Part shown: one piece after another, positions 7,704 to 14,940 of the stretch
Layout: every line of letters starts with the position of its first letter
Position numbering within the stretch: the first letter of the stretch is position 1
Source of the DNA: a virus
Length of the DNA stretch: 36,647 nucleotides
Virus record (IMG/VR): IMGVR_UViG_3300005608_000013
Span: 1-36,647 of that record
Reading direction: 5' to 3' (one strand)
Translations under genes and position numbers: made by a program
The notes under the pieces: generated by a model
What the model was told of the DNA's origin: nothing
Databases searched by the model: none
The model's input: only the letters and a program-made list of their open reading frames with translations

Positions 7704-8397
7704 GTTTTTTCATTACCTTCTTAACAGCAGGTTTCACAACCTTTAGTAGTAAATCTGCTAAAGGTTTTGCTAATAGAGCAGAGGTTGTTGCAACTACAGC
7801 AATGGATGTTGTAGCCATTACTGCTCCTGCAGTAGGAATATTACCAACAATCTGATCAGGTACAGATACCTTGATCTTTATGGGGACACATTCAACCGTG
7901 TCTCCATTTTTTATGAGTTTATACTCGACAATCTTTTGATCACCAATTACTGTGCCTACTGGCTCCTTCGCTGCTTGGATCTCAGTAGGACATTCTTGCT
8001 GTACAGTCTCTGGTTTGGATATGTTTTTAGGCACCTCTGCAGGAGGCACTTCTGCTACAGGAGGCTCCTTATATACAGGCACAGGTGCCTTGTATTCATA
8101 CTGTATTTTACTAGCATCATAGTCTATAGGTGTGAAAGACGGTGTGCCTGAGTCACATAGGACTCTGGTGCCTCTAGTATCGTCTTGTCTTAGTTGATCC
8201 TGTATCTTACCAGTGCTTGATTGCTCCTTATGATATGTAACACAACCAGGTATATTAATAATTGGCGTGCCAATCTGTGAGGTTATGGGGTGCAGGTTAG
8301 GTAAAACCGTAGGCACCTCCCTTAACCACTCAGGAGTATAAATTTGAGGAATATTTCTTACTCCTACATCTCTAATCTGTAGATTCGGTATCGACAT
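7603..8397 (-). CDS. Pro-rich protein with C-terminal membrane segment, unknown
   Basis: This 264-residue protein starts MSIPNLQIRDVGVRNIPQIY and is not recognised. The first 95 residues are rich in Pro and Ile. A Pro/Glu/Val/Lys segment follows (VPVYKEPPVAEVPPAEVPK), then a region with two Cys. Near the C-terminus is a hydrophobic stretch (GAVMATTSIAVVATTSALLA) and a very basic tail (KKVMKKLTSGKNSR, KRKN). This looks like a membrane-anchored protein with an extended Pro-rich stalk, or a membrane-active one. The start at 8397 was chosen over 8463 because it gives a modest 26-base overlap with the upstream gene. Its last 101 bases are antisense to the end of the convergent exported-protein gene. 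Confidence 0.7.
   Translation of the reverse strand: MSIPNLQIRDVGVRNIPQIYTPEWLREVPTVLPNLHPITSQIGTPIINIPGCVTYHKEQSSTGKIQDQLRQDDTRGTRVLCDSGTPSFTPIDYDASKIQYEYKAPVPVYKEPPVAEVPPAEVPKNISKPETVQQECPTEIQAAKEPVGTVIGDQKIVEYKLIKNGDTVECVPIKIKVSVPDQIVGNIPTAGAVMATTSIAVVATTSALLAKPLADLLLKVVKPAVKKVMKKLTSGKNSRYLSLSERRTDRYRLQRGLPPLKRKN
7683..7712 (+). terminator. Weak terminator for the plus-strand genes
   Basis: GGGAA-TTC-TTCCC (7683-7695) forms a 5-bp hairpin and a TTTTTT run follows at 7705-7710, just past the stop at 7703. The gap between stem and T-run is longer than ideal. It lies in the convergent overlap. Confidence 0.35.
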
Positions 8398-8986
8398 CTT
8401 CTTGACATGCCTCACTAAATGATGTTGCCATCTCACCACCAATCTTTGCACCTTGGTCGGCACCGCCTAACGCAACCAACCCCGCCAATACAGGTCCAAC
8501 AAATGGTATACCAGAAACAACAGGGGCTGCTGCAGCACCCATACTAGCTCCCACCACACGACCTGTTTGTGCTCCACCGCCCTCCGACTTGATGCATTCG
8601 ACCGCACGGTCGTCGAGCTTTTTTGCCGAGAAACCTGCTACACTCCCATCTTGCCAAGATCTATGGTTGGAAACTGCACCACCTTGGTTAGTCTTACCAT
8701 CCATTACATACTCCTCAACAATCTGATGCTTGGATTTACCAAATCCTAAGAAACCACTCGGCTTAGTGATGTCCTTAGTGATGTGCATCGTCTTTGGATC
8801 GTTAGCAGTGTAACTCATTTTGTATCCATCCTTGGATGCTGATACAACATATGAGCTATATGGTCCTGTAGGTGGTTGGATTACAGGTATGTTGTTTTGC
8901 TTAGAGATCATCCCAATCATACCGATATGTCCAATGCCAATCAAAGCACCGAGACCACCCGCAAACCATTTAACAGGACTATTCAT
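8372..8986 (-). CDS. Membrane protein with glycine-zipper segment, unknown
   Basis: This 204-residue protein starts MNSPVKWFAGGLGALIGIGH, with an N-terminal hydrophobic segment likely to be a signal anchor. The middle is polar with a beta-like character. Residues from about 135 to 190 form a Gly/Ala-rich zipper (GASMGAAAAPVVSGIPFVGP, VLAGLVALGG) typical of proteins that insert into or oligomerise in membranes. The tail is acidic. The start ATG overlaps the stop of the 78-residue gene upstream (ATGA), so these are one translational unit. No family is recognised. Glycine zippers occur in pore-forming, lysis and surface-assembly proteins, so several roles are possible. Confidence 0.72.
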   Translation of the reverse strand: MNSPVKWFAGGLGALIGIGHIGMIGMISKQNNIPVIQPPTGPYSSYVVSASKDGYKMSYTANDPKTMHITKDITKPSGFLGFGKSKHQIVEEYVMDGKTNQGGAVSNHRSWQDGSVAGFSAKKLDDRAVECIKSEGGGAQTGRVVGASMGAAAAPVVSGIPFVGPVLAGLVALGGADQGAKIGGEMATSFSEACQEDVDTESTD

Positions 8987-9219
8987 CTTCCTGGTAGGGT
9001 AGGAATAGCAGGTCCAGTTGCCTTAGGAATCTTTGGCACCTCTGCATCAATAGCAACAGGAAGTGCATCAGACAATAACTCCGTAATAGCACCTGTAACA
9101 CGAGACTTTACATTCTCTTTGATTGCTTCTCTTTGTAGATAAGCATATCCACCTGTGCCTACAATGGCAAGAGAAACAACACCTGCGAAGAGAGCAAGTC
9201 CGTCAATAATTTTTCTCAT
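8983..9219 (-). CDS. Small single-pass membrane protein
   Basis: This 78-residue protein starts MRKIIDGLALFAGVVSLAIV. Its N-terminal hydrophobic stretch runs to about residue 25 and ends GGYAYLQREA. The rest is an amphipathic helix and a Pro-rich end (PKIPKATGPAIPTLPGR). The topology resembles an inner-membrane anchor with a periplasmic tail, in size and shape like an i-spanin, though no coiled coil is evident. AAGGAG-like bases (aaggagtaaatt, read on the minus strand) precede the ATG at 9219, a good ribosome binding site. It overlaps the next gene by four bases and follows the upstream gene after three bases. Confidence 0.72.
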   Translation of the reverse strand: MRKIIDGLALFAGVVSLAIVGTGGYAYLQREAIKENVKSRVTGAITELLSDALPVAIDAEVPKIPKATGPAIPTLPGR

Positions 9220-9222
9220 AAT

Positions 9223-9525
9223 TTACTCCTTTTCTTTTTTGGCAACGTATTCCACAGTGTATGTGGTCTTAGCACCTGCACCTGGCTTCTGATTGTTATC
9301 ATTCTTTTTGGTCGTGGCGACGCCAAAAGTAGCTAGTGTTCCTGTGAAGACTGAAGCTATAAAAGTTGGATCGATATTGGTCTTTGCTAGACCTGGCACC
9401 TGTAAATAATTAATTGTCAGGATAGCCGCGGACCACCCAAGGATAGTAAGACGCACCAAAGTGGCGACACCTTCATCCAGTAAGTCAAACTTTTTTTCTT
9501 TGTTTGGCTTAGAGGTTTCAGCCAT
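9223..9525 (-). CDS. Two-helix membrane protein, holin-like shape
   Basis: This 100-residue protein has a charged N-terminus (MAETSKPNKEKKFDLLDEG), a first hydrophobic helix (TILGWSAAILTINYL), a short loop, a second helix (FIASVFTGTLATFGVA) and a basic tail ending EYVAKKEKE. Two helices with a charged tail in about 100 residues is the layout of class II holins, so a lysis role is possible; nothing in the sequence proves it. It is the first gene of the four-gene minus-strand membrane set. A CTAAATA late-type element lies at 9546-9552, about 20 bases upstream of the start, and overlaps the end of regA. Confidence 0.72.
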   Translation of the reverse strand: MAETSKPNKEKKFDLLDEGVATLVRLTILGWSAAILTINYLQVPGLAKTNIDPTFIASVFTGTLATFGVATTKKNDNNQKPGAGAKTTYTVEYVAKKEKE

Positions 9526-9545
9526 GAATCTAAGTGTAAGTACTC

Positions 9546-9552
9546 TATTTAG
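9546..9552 (-). promoter_or_regulatory. Late promoter element for the membrane-protein genes
   Basis: CTAAATA on the minus strand (within GCTAAATAG), 21 bases upstream of the ATG at 9525 and overlapping the regA stop codon. It would separate expression of the membrane cassette from the early and middle regA transcript. Confidence 0.5.
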
Positions 9553-9980
9553 CTACTTAGAGATTCCACTGGTTGTTTTTTCTTTCCGATATTATATTTC
9601 GACTCTAAAGACCATTCCCCTTTGTCCTTATATGACAAAACTTTGATCTGATTAAGGGGTGCTAACTCTACATCATCCACTGGTGCGACAACTCCAATGA
9701 GTCCCCAGTCAGATAACAGTCTAGCGATACGATGTCTTCTCTGTACATCATTCTTAGTCATGTTTGACGGTTTACCATCTAGTGCAAACAATTCTTTGAA
9801 GTGTACTATGTAATACTTGCCCTTCTTATGAAGGATATGGCACGATTGATATAGTTTTTTCTCTTTACGAGAAGCTACACCGATCCTAGTAAGGGTTTCT
9901 CTAACTTTTAGGAAGTCATCTGGTTCTTTTAATGTAACCTCAACCATCATGCTAGGAGACCAAGAGATCTCATCACTCAT
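9549..9980 (-). CDS. regA: Translational repressor RegA
   Basis: This 143-residue RNA-binding repressor matches T4 RegA along its length: VEVTLKEPDDFLKVRETLTR, KLYQSCHILHKKGKYYIVHF, the RRHRIARLLSDWGLI segment and YNIGKKK near the end. RegA binds the translation initiation regions of early T4 mRNAs, including 44, 45, 62 and its own, and lowers their translation. All those genes lie directly upstream here, so the same feedback is likely. The N-terminus is about eight residues longer than in T4. The ATG overlaps the stop of gene 62 by four bases (ATGA), as in a coupled operon. The tail (VESLSS) overlaps the late promoter of the next gene set. Confidence 0.95.
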   Translation of the reverse strand: MSDEISWSPSMMVEVTLKEPDDFLKVRETLTRIGVASRKEKKLYQSCHILHKKGKYYIVHFKELFALDGKPSNMTKNDVQRRHRIARLLSDWGLIGVVAPVDDVELAPLNQIKVLSYKDKGEWSLESKYNIGKKKQPVESLSS

Positions 9981-10366
9981 TTCATTCCTCCGCTATTCAA
10001 TTTAGACCTAATAACTTGGATTTCTTCCTTGTTTAGCAGTTTCAGTGCTGCCTCTGCCTTCTCCGTAGAATAGTTATAGTACTTTTTAACTAGGTCAAGA
10101 TCTGGATGAGTGGACTTCTTTGCCCAAGGGGAAAACCTTTTAGATTTCCTAACACTATGTATAAAAAAGTTATATTGCATGTCCTTATCTAGTGTGCTAC
10201 CAAGGCGATTCATCTCATTGGAATGCATGATAGTGTCAATAAAATATGACAGTGCTTTGTTGACCATGAATGCAGGATAATGTCTCATATACCCCTCATC
10301 TTGGGTATAATCTGCATTCTTTAGGTTGATTGAGTTAACGTAGTCAAAGGGATTGTAGTCTGCGGA
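9977..10366 (-). CDS. gp62: Clamp loader small subunit gp62
   Basis: This 129-residue protein matches the gp62 subunit of the T4 clamp loader: YPAFMVNKALSYFIDTIMHS and MNRLGSTLDKDMQYNFFIHS with the following KRFSPWAKK are characteristic. T4 gp62 is longer (187). It joins four gp44 subunits to open and load the gp45 ring on DNA. The ATG at 10366 (MSADYNPFDYVNSINL) was chosen because NPFDYVNSI is the usual start of cyanophage gp62; upstream ATGs at 10393 and 10417 would lie deeper within pcyA. It overlaps pcyA by 23 bases and regA by 4. Adjacency to regA is conserved with T4. Confidence 0.88.
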   Translation of the reverse strand, partial: SADYNPFDYVNSINLKNADYTQDEGYMRHYPAFMVNKALSYFIDTIMHSNEMNRLGSTLDKDMQYNFFIHSVRKSKRFSPWAKKSTHPDLDLVKKYYNYSTEKAEAALKLLNKEEIQVIRSKLNSGGMK

Positions 10367-11051
10367 CATTTGGTTTATCAAATAAAATTTCATTAATGTA
10401 GTTGTCTGCCCATGCCTCATCAAACCACTGTGATAAGACCGCTTTCGTCTTTTTATTCTTTCTTTGTGAATTACAGTAGTGACACTGGTCATCTATCCTA
10501 TGCATGATAGGCACCCATTCTCCTAGTGTGCCATTGTCATCATCATACTCTGCATTTTTGATGCAATCAGTCATTACTTTGAGGTATTCACCAGTTACAC
10601 CTAGAAAATCCTCTCTTGCCTCAGGGGTTTTTAACCTAGCAAATTTACAGAAAGGAGAGAAGACATCCTCTGCCCACAGTGGTAGCATTCGCCAGTCATC
10701 AAACGTATATCTTGATGAAATTGGTGCTAATTTAGCACCTAAATCGACACCTGTGACAGGTGATATGTCAACTATGGCAGCAGTAACTTGTGTTGGTGTT
10801 TCTATTATATCACATCCAAAGATAGGGATGCGATACTTAGGAATAGGGTAGAAAACACAGTGCACAATCTTTAATTTCTCACCTAGAGATGCTCTTTCGA
10901 TGTGCAACTTTCTCATGCCTCTACACTTCCACATCTCATTGCGGATAGTGATATCACCCTTCCGAATTAGCTTGTGTTTTGACTCTAATATCTCAATAGC
11001 AGGTAATGAAACCAGACTTTGACGTAAGAGATCTGCTAATTCATCCTGCAT
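10344..11051 (-). CDS. pcyA: Phycocyanobilin:ferredoxin oxidoreductase PcyA
   Basis: This 235-residue protein is a ferredoxin-dependent bilin reductase closest to PcyA. Its C-terminal part (HYCNSQRKNKKTKAVLSQWF, then DEAWADNYINEILFD) follows the cyanobacterial PcyA pattern closely, more so than PebS. Catalytic residues known from Synechocystis PcyA all have counterparts: H74 and E76 as H50 and E52 (LHIE), H88 as H64 (VHCV) and D105 as D81 (FGCD). PcyA reduces biliverdin IX-alpha to phycocyanobilin using four electrons from ferredoxin. No heme oxygenase is in the window, so biliverdin would come from the host or a distant phage gene. It sits inside the replication operon between the methylase and gp62, overlapping both. 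Confidence 0.92.
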   Translation of the reverse strand: MQDELADLLRQSLVSLPAIEILESKHKLIRKGDITIRNEMWKCRGMRKLHIERASLGEKLKIVHCVFYPIPKYRIPIFGCDIIETPTQVTAAIVDISPVTGVDLGAKLAPISSRYTFDDWRMLPLWAEDVFSPFCKFARLKTPEAREDFLGVTGEYLKVMTDCIKNAEYDDDNGTLGEWVPIMHRIDDQCHYCNSQRKNKKTKAVLSQWFDEAWADNYINEILFDKPNVRRLQSL

Positions 11052-11892
11052 ACATGACCTCTAGAGGAGACGCAACTTTTGCTTCGTAATTTCTGATCAA
11101 TAACTCTTGTTGATTACGATTCTTACTTCCTCTGTGCTTCATGCCGTATGTTAACTGGAAATATTCTTGCTTATATGTATCAAACCACTCTTCAATCTCT
11201 TCGTCAATATTATATGTGATCATCCACTTATGAGGACACACCTGACAGTTATCATAGAAGATTTTATGGTCAAAATCCTTGTGCAATTCAGCGTTTGTGC
11301 CATACAGATATGATTTGATTTTGTATGGAGGATCTAGAAATACAAACACGTCACCACTATGATCATGATCATCATTCATGACCTCTGAATAGTCCATATT
11401 AGTGATATTCCAGTGTCCTATGAGGGATCCAACTGCCTTTAGATTCTCTGCTCCACGCACAGTAAAATTCTGTTTGGATGCAGTCTTAGAGAAGGATGAA
11501 TTCTCTGTCAACCCAGAATAAGAACACTTATTAAGAATCCAAAAAAGACAAGCTTGCTCAAAAGAGTCTGCTTCCGAGATATCTTCTTTGCACTGAAGAA
11601 ATAAATCTTTTGCCAATAATTCATCATGATGTTGTTGCTTATAATCTATCAGTTTATCTGATAATTCTTTGTAATCTGACTGTAATACCTTCCAAAAGTT
11701 ATACAAGTATCCATACAGGTCATTGACCCATACATCTGCAGTAGGATTGTCTTGAGTGAAGCGTAGTGCAACGCTACCACCACCCAAGAATGGCTCTCTA
11801 AACTCCTTACACTTAGGTGCCAACTTCAGTAATCGCTCTGCTGCTCTGGATTTACCACCAGGATAACGGAGCGGTGTCTTAATATACTTCAT
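11041..11892 (-). CDS. dam: DNA adenine-N6 methyltransferase, Dam-type (D12 class)
   Basis: This 283-residue methylase has the D12-class layout: N-terminal TPLRYPGGKSR, AdoMet motif I (EPFLGGGS, residues 33-40), a target-recognition middle part including KCSYSGLTENSSF and catalytic DPPY at residues 187-190. The family methylates adenine at N6, often in GATC. In phage it protects DNA from host restriction or tags it for packaging or replication. T4 also carries dam. No restriction partner is nearby, so it is a solitary methylase. It overlaps the preceding oxygenase by four bases (ATGA) and pcyA by 11. The exact recognition sequence cannot be read from the protein. Confidence 0.92.
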   Translation of the reverse strand: MKYIKTPLRYPGGKSRAAERLLKLAPKCKEFREPFLGGGSVALRFTQDNPTADVWVNDLYGYLYNFWKVLQSDYKELSDKLIDYKQQHHDELLAKDLFLQCKEDISEADSFEQACLFWILNKCSYSGLTENSSFSKTASKQNFTVRGAENLKAVGSLIGHWNITNMDYSEVMNDDHDHSGDVFVFLDPPYKIKSYLYGTNAELHKDFDHKIFYDNCQVCPHKWMITYNIDEEIEEWFDTYKQEYFQLTYGMKHRGSKNRNQQELLIRNYEAKVASPLEVMYAG

Positions 11893-12506
11893 AATATTTT
11901 GATGTTTGCCATCGGATAATCAAAAGGACCAGGATTTATTTTACCTGCAGGAAAAGCATTAAAACTAATGGTCATCCTGTCATAATCAAAAAAATGGCGA
12001 TCAGATTCATGGACTAACCATGAAGGAAACAGAATTAGTTTACCTGCATCTGCCGAGATCTTTTCAATAGGACCTCCACGGACTTTGAGGTTGTCAGATA
12101 TGACCTCCATACAGTCCATAACACGAGGATATACAGGATCATGGAAGACAGTTGCTACTCCTTTAGTGAGATAGAAAACTGCTGACACTAGAGACATATT
12201 ATGTCTGTGTCGTGGGTGACCAACCCCTGATTCTGCAGGTGCAATGTTACCCCACATGAGAGAGATTTCTAGTCTCTCACATTGCAGGGCATTTGCAAGT
12301 CTATATTCTTCAAGGCACTCCTTAAACCAATCTACGAGCGGACGGAATCTCTCATTTTTGTGAAGGTTTCCACACGTCGTTTCAACTCCCTCTGGGAAAT
12401 TAAACTGTTCTCGTTTCTCGGATCTAAGAGCGTCTTTAATTTCTTGAAGATCTCCTTCATAAGAAAACTCTGGGACAATAACAGGAAACAGTTGATTTAT
12501 TTTCAT
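11889..12506 (-). CDS. 2OG-Fe(II) oxygenase, tandem copy 2
   Basis: This 205-residue protein belongs to the putative 2OG-Fe(II) oxygenase group common in marine phages. It starts INQLFPVIVPEF and carries the metal-binding region (HPRHRHNMSLVSAVFYLT), the central VFHDPVYP segment, the strand GKLILFPSWLVHESD with the distal His, and RMTISFNAFP with the basic residue for 2-oxoglutarate. It is a diverged copy of the next gene upstream (12503-13138), with the same motif order. The substrate is unknown; hydroxylation of a protein, nucleotide or sugar are all possible. Start and stop overlap the neighbours by four bases each (ATGA), so the pair and dam are translated together. Confidence 0.82.
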   Translation of the reverse strand: MKINQLFPVIVPEFSYEGDLQEIKDALRSEKREQFNFPEGVETTCGNLHKNERFRPLVDWFKECLEEYRLANALQCERLEISLMWGNIAPAESGVGHPRHRHNMSLVSAVFYLTKGVATVFHDPVYPRVMDCMEVISDNLKVRGGPIEKISADAGKLILFPSWLVHESDRHFFDYDRMTISFNAFPAGKINPGPFDYPMANIKIL

Positions 12507-13138
12507 CTTACAGTCTTTCTCTCAAGATTCATCATGGGGACATCCCATGCACCTAAATTTTGATTACCAAATGGAAAGAGATTTGCTGAGACAGTAAACC
12601 TATCTGCCATTCTATCATTAGGTTGTGACCCATGCATCAGATAACTGGGGAAAATCAACAAAGTACCAGGATCTGGACGGTAATTATATCTTGTCTCCGA
12701 GTAAGGACCTCCATCTAAATGTAATTGTGCCCACTCTCGCTGTGCTAGAGGGTCAATAAACGTGGTGGGAGTGCCACCAGTTAGATAGTATACACAACTC
12801 CAATATGACATGGGATGTCTGTGTGGAGTGTGATGATGTCCAGTCTGTTTATTCGCTCTATTCGCCCACATAGAGGTGATTTCCATCCTTTCAGCAAGGA
12901 ATTTGTTATCCTTGAGGATTTCATTAGCACATTGCTCAATCCACATCTTCAACTCAGTCCACATAGGACGTTGCTCAAGGTGAGGATAGGACGTGCCAAC
13001 ACCACCATCTAGATTATATGCTCTATACTCCTCTTTTTCTGCTGAAAAGAGTGAGTTTCTCAACAAGTGACTACTACTGGTAAACTCCCATACCCTTACA
13101 GGAAACCATAGTTTCTCAGTATAGTTTTTATTTGGCAT
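12503..13138 (-). CDS. 2OG-Fe(II) oxygenase, tandem copy 1
   Basis: This 211-residue protein is the first of two adjacent oxygenases of one family. It has the region HHHTPHRHPMSYWSCVYYLT with the metal-binding His residues, FIDPLAQ, the strand GTLLIFPSYLMHGSQPND with the distal His and RFTVSANLFPFG with the basic 2-oxoglutarate residue. Compared with the second copy the order of motifs is the same but the sequence is clearly diverged, so the duplication is old or the two were acquired separately. The ATG at 13138 (MPNKNYTEK) is chosen over 13177 because AAGAGG lies about 5 bases upstream. It overlaps a 47-residue membrane gene upstream by 11 bases. Confidence 0.82.
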   Translation of the reverse strand: MPNKNYTEKLWFPVRVWEFTSSSHLLRNSLFSAEKEEYRAYNLDGGVGTSYPHLEQRPMWTELKMWIEQCANEILKDNKFLAERMEITSMWANRANKQTGHHHTPHRHPMSYWSCVYYLTGGTPTTFIDPLAQREWAQLHLDGGPYSETRYNYRPDPGTLLIFPSYLMHGSQPNDRMADRFTVSANLFPFGNQNLGAWDVPMMNLERKTVR

Positions 13139-13271
13139 TTTGCACCTCTTCTTGTTGAGATACCCCCATCCATACACTTATAATTGGGACTGCAATGATA
13201 CACAACCTTGCAAACCCAGTTAATGCGAGAATAATGAAGACACGTTTAGAAGATTTCCACCTGCTATTCAT
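13128..13271 (-). CDS. 47-residue membrane protein between gp44 and the oxygenases
   Basis: This small gene runs from ATG at 13271 to TAA at 13128. It starts MNSRWKSSKRVFIILALTGF and continues with a second hydrophobic part (ARLCIIAVPIISVW) and a polar tail (QQEEVQNAK). The ATG overlaps the gp44 stop as ATGA, and its own end overlaps the start of the first oxygenase by 11 bases. It fills the only gap between these genes. It is a basic N-terminus plus one or two membrane spans; function unknown. The overlaps on both sides support it as real. Confidence 0.68.
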   Translation of the reverse strand: MNSRWKSSKRVFIILALTGFARLCIIAVPIISVWMGVSQQEEVQNAK

Positions 13272-14209
13272 TTGAATTCACACCTCATCATGATCTCAGT
13301 CAAGAAAGCAACAGAGTTGATCTCCAAGTCCGCAACAAACGCTGCTTTATACTGATATTCACCAATAATAAGCACCGCCTCAGGGATAGACTGTGGCTGA
13401 AGATAATCATATAACTTATCATATATAGCACGAAACAGTAACTTGTAATCGTTATCCATATTCGTGACAATCCACTTACGCATGTTGGTAAACTCCTTGT
13501 TTTTAAGGTAACCAACAAGTTTATCGATGTTTTGGTTGCCAGATCTACCTAGAATACCAACATCAATTTTTCCTGTAGAAGAGTATGCCTGCAACTCATT
13601 AAGAGTGCGACGGAAGTCTGGGAAATACTTACCAACAACCTCTGCTACAACTTTTGCATCGTAGTCAATACCTTCTTTAGTAAGGATATCCATAACTCTT
13701 TTATGGAATGCTGTAGCAAGCACAGCACGATCCTTACCTTTAGTAGACATATCAACAACAGAGCACCGAGACTTGATAGGATCGATGATCTTGTTGATAT
13801 AGTTACAGGTGAAGATAAAACGACAGTTATTCTGAAATTCCTCGATGACAGCACGGAGTAGTAACTGCACATCGGGTGTAGAATTGTCTGCCTCATCAAT
13901 AATAACCACCTTATGCTTGCCACCGACAAGCGAGGAGGAAGATGCAAAGGACTTACATTTTGTGCGGACAGTATCTAAATAACGACCTTCATCAGATCCA
14001 TTGATTAGATAGTAATCCGCACCCATTTCTTCACACAGTGCCTTGGCAAGAGTAGTCTTACCAATACCTGCGGTGCCAGGCAACAGAAGATTAGGGATCT
14101 CCCCATTGTCAACGTATCCTTGGAAGACCGCACGATTGACATCTGTTAGGATACAATCAGAAACTGTCTTTGGACGATACTTTTCAACCCAAAGAAACAG
14201 TTTACTCAT
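13268..14209 (-). CDS. gp44: Clamp loader ATPase gp44
   Basis: This 313-residue AAA+ ATPase is the large subunit of the sliding-clamp loader. It has the start WVEKYRPKT typical of clamp loaders, Walker A GTAGIGKTT at residues 45-53, Walker B VVIIDEAD at 101-108 and the arginine-finger motif SRC at 147-149. Four copies with one gp62 use ATP to open gp45 and place it at primer ends. It is near T4 gp44 in length (319). The ATG overlaps the gp45 stop by one base (TAATG). The order 45-44-62-regA is that of T4, but here seven extra genes, including two oxygenases, dam and pcyA, or their small neighbours separate 44 from 62-regA. Confidence 0.96.
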   Translation of the reverse strand: MSKLFLWVEKYRPKTVSDCILTDVNRAVFQGYVDNGEIPNLLLPGTAGIGKTTLAKALCEEMGADYYLINGSDEGRYLDTVRTKCKSFASSSSLVGGKHKVVIIDEADNSTPDVQLLLRAVIEEFQNNCRFIFTCNYINKIIDPIKSRCSVVDMSTKGKDRAVLATAFHKRVMDILTKEGIDYDAKVVAEVVGKYFPDFRRTLNELQAYSSTGKIDVGILGRSGNQNIDKLVGYLKNKEFTNMRKWIVTNMDNDYKLLFRAIYDKLYDYLQPQSIPEAVLIIGEYQYKAAFVADLEINSVAFLTEIMMRCEFK

Positions 14210-14940
14210 TAGTCTTGATCAGGCTCCAGTGCGATAAAGTAATTGAGAGATGACTCAGACAAAGAGTTGAAATTAATCACATTCTTGTCAGAGATACACA
14301 CATGATATGTGCCATCAAGAATCTTAAGATTCTCAATCTTCAAGCAGTAACAGAAGTTACGCTCATGCTGAGGTTTAGCACCCCAGAAATCTGATTCCCA
14401 GATAACTTTATCAACTGGGACAGAGAATACATGACTGTTGTCAGTCTTCTTGTCTCTAACAGAGATAGAAAGATTACCTTGGAATGAATTGACACAGAAA
14501 TCAGTCACACCAAAATTGTATGCTGCTTCCTTGAGGAGTTTAAGATTCCTCATTGTCAACTCAAAGTTTACGACCTTCTCAGGAAGATTAGGATCGTAGG
14601 TCTTAGGAGGTTGGACGATAATATCAGGGTCAGACTTGACATAAGTTGCCTTACCCTTGGTTGCTTTGTCCGCAATATAAACTTTATTCTTTCCTAGGAA
14701 TACTAGATGCGGTTGCTCAAACATGGAGCAAGTCTTGACAAACAAAGGCAGGTCATAGATAGGAAGATCCTCAGGAAGATCCTCTGCCATCGATGAGAAG
14801 GCAAGGATATTCTTGTTGACTGCCATTGTTGCTAGTGTCTTCTCCGAAGCTTTAATAACAATAGATTTATTAATCTCACTAAAGTTTTTTAGCAGACCAA
14901 TGGTCTTTTTAGAGAGACGAATTTCAGATGCTTCATTCAT
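14209..14940 (-). CDS. gp45: Sliding clamp gp45
   Basis: This 243-residue protein is the polymerase processivity clamp, also needed in T4 as the mobile activator of late transcription with gp55 and gp33. The start (SKKTIGLLKNFSEINKSIVI) and the end (SLNYFIALEPDQD) match T4 gp45. Two similar domains fold as half of a PCNA-type subunit. The ATG at 14940 (MNEASEIRLSKKT) is preferred to 14955 because T4 gp45 starts close to the LSK segment; the two overlap the upstream gene by 8 or 23 bases. It lies directly upstream of its loader, gp44. Confidence 0.93.
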   Translation of the reverse strand: MNEASEIRLSKKTIGLLKNFSEINKSIVIKASEKTLATMAVNKNILAFSSMAEDLPEDLPIYDLPLFVKTCSMFEQPHLVFLGKNKVYIADKATKGKATYVKSDPDIIVQPPKTYDPNLPEKVVNFELTMRNLKLLKEAAYNFGVTDFCVNSFQGNLSISVRDKKTDNSHVFSVPVDKVIWESDFWGAKPQHERNFCYCLKIENLKILDGTYHVCISDKNVINFNSLSESSLNYFIALEPDQD

